NCBI RefSeq assembly: GCF_029504655.1
Contig: NZ_JAQFIL010000001.1
Span: forward strand, 811,001-875,000
DNA length: 64,000 nt
Source: Catalinimonas alkaloidigena
GTDB lineage: Bacteria; Bacteroidota; Bacteroidia; Cytophagales; Cyclobacteriaceae
Direction of reading: 5' to 3'
A model generated the notes under the pieces. That model searched no databases. It was given only the letters and a program-made list of their open reading frames with translations, and was not told the origin of the DNA. The position numbers were made by a program, and so were the translations under genes. This document shows, piece by piece, positions 60,947-64,000 of this stretch (position 1 is the stretch's first letter; every line of letters begins with the position of its first letter).

Positions 60947-62209
60947 TTATACAGCTTTGGTTTCGGCGATCCCTTCGGCAGTGGCATCGTCAGTTGTTTC
61001 TCCCGGTTTTTTGATCTCCTTTTTCTCTCTGAAGAAAATAGTGAAGAGTACCAGTACAATCACTGAAAGCACGGCAGGTACCAGCCATATCTTATCCCAG
61101 AGATATTCATTGACATCATCGGAAACTATGGTATTTGCTTCTACGATGATGCCCGACAGCCAGGAACCAATGAACATACCTACGCCATAGGTAGCAAATG
61201 TAATCAACCCCTGCGCCGCGTTTTTTACCGCCTTGGGAGCTCTTTCATCCACATAAATTTGCCCGGTCACGAAGAAAAAGTCGTAACAGATGCCGTGCAG
61301 AATAATACCGCCATAGAGCATCCAGACCAGCTCTGTAGGGTTACCAAACATAAATAAAGCATAGCGTGCCCCCCAGGCTGCCATCCCTACCATCAGCATG
61401 ATTTTGTAACCAAATCTTTTGAAGAAGAAAGGCATCAGCAAAAGGAACAGAATTTCTGAGCCTTGTCCCATAGTCATCTTCCCAGCGGCATTCTCAACAC
61501 CTAAGTCATTGAGGAAGAGATTAGCGAAGCTATAATAGAAGGAGAGGGGAATACAGATGAGCAATGAAGCGATGAACAGGACTGAGAAAGAACGATCTTT
61601 CATTAACTTTAGCGCGTCCAGCCCTAAAATATCCTTTACACTGGCTTTCTGTCCTTTGCTTTTAGGCGGAGTATGGGGTAAGGTGAAGCAGTACAAGCCC
61701 ATCACCACAGATGAAGCGGAAGCAAGAAGGATAGGCGTGTTAAGAGCTTCAATATCCAGATAACCTACAATCAACCCTACGATAATCCAGCTGATAGTTC
61801 CCACTACTCTTATGGCGGGAAACTGCTCACCAGGATTTTCCATATTCTCAAAAGAAAGAGAATTGGTCAGAGCTATGGTAGGCATAAAGCAAAGTGTGTA
61901 AGCAATGATCACCGGATAAAAAAGGCTAAAATCTTCAATTTGGGCTAGCCAGTAAAGTAATGCCGCTCCAATAAGGTGCAATACTGCCAGCACCCTTTCA
62001 GTAGGAAAAAAACGGTCGGCAACCATACCGACAAAGAAGGGTGAAATCATAGCAGCTATCGCAAACGCACTGTAGGCCAGTCCAATTTGTGAGCCTTCAA
62101 ATTTAAGCGTAACGCCCAGGTAAGTACCTAAGGTTACATACCATGCGCCCCAGACAAAAAATTGCAGGAACATCATCCCAGATAGCTGCAAACGAGTTTT
62201 TATAGTCAT
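60947..62209 (-). CDS. MFS transporter, nucleoside permease (NupG/XapB-type)
   Basis: 420 aa with twelve predicted helices. MTIKTRLQLSGMMFLQFFVWGAWYVTLGTYL and IGLAYSAFAIAAMISPFFVGMVADRFF are typical of the nucleoside:H+ symporter family in Bacteroidetes. FMPTIALTNSLSFENM, IRVVGTISWIIVGLIVGYL and GICYDFFFVTGQIYVDERAP are further family landmarks. It probably imports nucleosides with protons across the inner membrane; in related loci some members take up other small glycosides. Single gene. Confidence 0.82.
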   Translation of the reverse strand: MTIKTRLQLSGMMFLQFFVWGAWYVTLGTYLGVTLKFEGSQIGLAYSAFAIAAMISPFFVGMVADRFFPTERVLAVLHLIGAALLYWLAQIEDFSLFYPVIIAYTLCFMPTIALTNSLSFENMENPGEQFPAIRVVGTISWIIVGLIVGYLDIEALNTPILLASASSVVMGLYCFTLPHTPPKSKGQKASVKDILGLDALKLMKDRSFSVLFIASLLICIPLSFYYSFANLFLNDLGVENAAGKMTMGQGSEILFLLLMPFFFKRFGYKIMLMVGMAAWGARYALFMFGNPTELVWMLYGGIILHGICYDFFFVTGQIYVDERAPKAVKNAAQGLITFATYGVGMFIGSWLSGIIVEANTIVSDDVNEYLWDKIWLVPAVLSVIVLVLFTIFFREKKEIKKPGETTDDATAEGIAETKAV

Positions 62210-62327
62210 AGCCAGAAAGTTTTATAATTGCCGCACGCTGTTCAAATAGCCCAATGAACGGATTTTTGATTTTAGTTTTCAAATTAGCCGTAAATTGTAT
62301 GATTCCAAAAAATAGAAAGGCTGAGTC

Positions 62328-62354
62328 AAAAAAAAAGCTCCATTTAACTGGAGC
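62328..62354 (-). terminator. Terminator of the RND adaptor gene
   Basis: GCTCCA / TGGAGC stem of 6 bp with 6-nt loop and, on the minus strand, nine T. It lies 35 bp after the adaptor stop. Confidence 0.75.
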
Positions 62355-62388
62355 GGAGAGGTTCATTTTCAAATGCAATATCAATAGA

Positions 62389-63777
62389 CTAGTCACTGCC
62401 CGGCCCAAAGTTACGGCCGCTGTTTTCAGCTTTTTTGATCTCACTTCCATCTTTGAGCTGCTGAGAAACCGCAATGTAGGGCCCTGAAACCACCCTGTCT
62501 CCTTCGGAGAGCCCTTCCAGTATTTCAATATTCTCATAGTCGCTGATGCCGGTTCTTACAATTACCCGTTCCACAGTATTTTCATCTTTCACCCTGAAGA
62601 CAACCTCAGCCAGGTTCTCTTCTTCATTAAAAGACGGATTATCCTCAGTTTCGCTACTGGATGTATCTTCCTGGTTTTCCCCTTCCGGCTGCGCTGAAGT
62701 ATTCTCAGGGCGGGTAGTAACGGCTGCCAAAGGTACGGATAGTGTGTTTTCTTTCTTTTGGGTGATGATATCCACGCTGGCAGTCATCCCCGGACGAAAA
62801 GGGTATTTTTTTTCTTCAAGCAGGTCCTGATAAGATTGATTGAGTAACAGGATACGCACTTCAAATTCGGTTACGGCTTCCGCGGTAACTTTTTCATTGG
62901 CAGTGCTGGCAATAGAAGTCACTATGCCTTGAAACTCCTTATCCATATATGAATAGGCATCTACGTCTACAACGGCAGTGTCACCCAGATCTACCCTGAT
63001 GATATCATTTTCATTGACATCTACCCTTACTTCCATACGGTTGAGGTCAGCGATACGTAACATCTCAGTTCCTGCCATCTGTGAGGTTCCTACTACGCGC
63101 TCCCCCTGCTCTACATCCAGCTTGGATACGATGCCGCTCACCGGTGCGTAAATATTGGTCAGGGAAAGGTTTTCACGGGCTTCTTCTACCGAAGCCTCAG
63201 CGCTTTTGACCGCGAAACGGGCTGCTTCTACAGTTTGTCTGGCAGATTCCAGCTCCTGCCTGGCCACCTGAAAGTTACTTTCAGCGGTTTCAAAATCAGC
63301 ATCAGAGATTACATTATCATTGTATAGGGATTTATTTCGTTCGTAAGCAGCCTGGGCCTGAGTGAACTGGGCGTTGGCACTGGCAGCTCTGGCTTCGGAC
63401 TGTGCCAGATTAGCGCGTTGCTGGTTAAGTGTAGCCAGGGTGCGGGATACTACCGACTGAAAGTTATCGGGGCGAATCTTTACCAGCAGGGCACCCATAG
63501 CAACAGAGTCACCCTCTTCTATATTGAGCTCAATAATTTCACCGGGTACTTCAGGGGAGATTTTTACTTCTTTTTCAGGTTGAACCGTACCGGAGGCCGT
63601 CACCCTTTCTATAATAGTACGGTGCTTCACCTGGGCAAAATTGACGGCGATGACATCATCCCTACCAATCCAGCCCATTTGTTTAGCTGCGAACAGCAGG
63701 CCTATAATAACAACGGCTACAACCCCTACGATGAGGACTGGATTTCTTTTTTTCTTTTTCTTTGTTTGTACGGGCAT
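62389..63777 (-). CDS. RND efflux periplasmic adaptor (HlyD/AcrA family)
   Basis: 462 aa from the ATG at 63777 (MPVQTKKKKKRNPVLIVGVVAVVIIGLLFAAK), the start that puts a basic run before the membrane anchor; an in-frame start at 63819 adds 14 residues. Order: anchor helix (12-30), barrel-sandwich half (VSPEVPGEIIELNIEEGDSVAMGALLVKI), long alpha hairpin (about 95-195, QAQAAYERNKSLYNDNVISDADFE), lipoyl return (TNIYAPVSGIVSKLDVEQGERVVG) and beta-barrel/membrane-proximal domains. A Ser/Glu-rich insert (about 385-405) interrupts the C-terminal part. It links an inner membrane pump to an outer membrane channel; the partner genes would be to the left in transcription but are not found before the MFS gene. 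Confidence 0.9.
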   Translation of the reverse strand: MPVQTKKKKKRNPVLIVGVVAVVIIGLLFAAKQMGWIGRDDVIAVNFAQVKHRTIIERVTASGTVQPEKEVKISPEVPGEIIELNIEEGDSVAMGALLVKIRPDNFQSVVSRTLATLNQQRANLAQSEARAASANAQFTQAQAAYERNKSLYNDNVISDADFETAESNFQVARQELESARQTVEAARFAVKSAEASVEEARENLSLTNIYAPVSGIVSKLDVEQGERVVGTSQMAGTEMLRIADLNRMEVRVDVNENDIIRVDLGDTAVVDVDAYSYMDKEFQGIVTSIASTANEKVTAEAVTEFEVRILLLNQSYQDLLEEKKYPFRPGMTASVDIITQKKENTLSVPLAAVTTRPENTSAQPEGENQEDTSSSETEDNPSFNEEENLAEVVFRVKDENTVERVIVRTGISDYENIEILEGLSEGDRVVSGPYIAVSQQLKDGSEIKKAENSGRNFGPGSD

Positions 63778-63891
63778 AAGACAAACGCTTGATTGTGTTT
63801 GTAAATTAGCATTTCTCACTGTAAATTTTTAAAACCGAGTGCGAAAACTATTGGTTTTTTTAAATGTGTTGACAAACCAAATGAATAAATG

Positions 63892-64000
63892 ATGCAAAAG
63901 GTAGTCGTATTATCCGGGTCGGGAATAAGTGCGGAAAGCGGAATTCCAACTTTTCGGGATTCCGGGGGCTTATGGGAAGGTCATGACATCAATGATGTAG
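63892..64000 (+). CDS. Sir2-family NAD-dependent protein deacylase, N-terminal part (cut by window end)
   Basis: The first 36 codons are visible: [20 protein letters not shown] then [31 protein letters not shown] is the sirtuin NAD-binding signature (normally GAGxSxxSGIPxFR). Sirtuins remove acyl groups from lysines using NAD. The ATG at 63892 is preceded by stops in frame. The rest of the gene is outside the window. Confidence 0.9.
   Translation, partial: MQKVVVLSGSGISAESGIPTFRDSGGLWEGHDINDV

Noticed and set aside
1..64000. CRISPR arrays, tRNA or rRNA genes
   Set aside because: No regularly spaced repeats, cloverleaf sequences or rRNA-like blocks were found by eye; a covariance-model search would be needed to exclude them fully.

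Overview
The window looks like the chromosome of a marine or polysaccharide-degrading member of the Bacteroidetes, most likely Cytophagales. The signs are a giant hybrid two-component sensor (HTCS) of the glycan-sensing type, TonB receptors with carboxypeptidase-like N-terminal domains, a DUF4374/PepSY siderophore locus, sulfatase and GH2/GH31/GH78 enzymes, TAnnTTTG-type promoter elements and exported proteins with lipoboxes. No rRNA, tRNA or CRISPR array is visible. Coding density is ordinary, with several decayed genes.

Layout. 1-11535: a rightward glycan-degradation block: GH31 (cut by the window edge), GH2, an FMN-binding (flavinylation-motif) protein, an FAD-dependent oxidoreductase, a terminator, then a GH78 rhamnosidase-like lipoprotein and a sulfatase whose lipoprotein signal lies in another frame. 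11553-14027: a decayed TSUP permease, a YcaQ-type winged-helix protein and a DUF2071 protein. 14106-20992 (leftward): a Mn/Zn/Fe ABC importer (permease, permease fused to a DtxR-like domain, ATPase, binding protein), then a TonB receptor and thioredoxin pair behind a DtxR-type palindrome. 21252-21369: a 100-bp hairpin-rich element with 9-bp target duplications. 21371-30292: the HTCS, an EthD protein, a small HExxH protein, an MltF-like lytic transglycosylase and a Tat-exported deacetylase-like protein. 30440-35196: a small secreted protein, then a siderophore locus with a broken PepSY gene and a Fur-like palindrome. 35318-37103: an alpha/beta hydrolase and an HExxH peptidase.

37497-47399 is the most unusual region. 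On the minus strand it holds a TPR-CHAT protease with a signal peptide and C-terminal membrane anchor, three paralogous membrane-anchored proteins sharing a YD(K/R)GLQM motif, a small exported protein, a papain-like (C70-type) exported cysteine peptidase, a small Gln/Pro-rich membrane protein, an ECF sigma factor and a TPR anti-sigma-like protein. Five transcription units here, and the distant small exported gene at 30440-30649, carry the same promoter: GATGACC, exactly 15 nt, then CTAT(A/T). This reads as a previously unnamed ECF sigma regulon of exported proteins linked to a CHAT protease.

47498-56168: a decayed aspartyl-protease-like gene, a penicillin-acylase-family lipoprotein, a zinc-ribbon metallopeptidase, an intact ISAs1-family insertion sequence (18-bp inverted repeats, 9-bp target duplication), an endonuclease/exonuclease/phosphatase protein, a 162-bp imperfect palindrome, and an enolase-superfamily dehydratase paired with an AraD1/FAH-family protein for sugar-acid breakdown. 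56183-59657: an AT-rich three-gene Zorya-like anti-phage operon (ZorA-like, ZorB-like, HNH nuclease; resembling type II) set between two copies of a ~245-bp imperfect direct repeat. 59803-64000: a decayed ORF, an OmpH/Skp chaperone, a nucleoside-type MFS permease, an RND adaptor and the start of a Sir2 deacylase cut by the window end.
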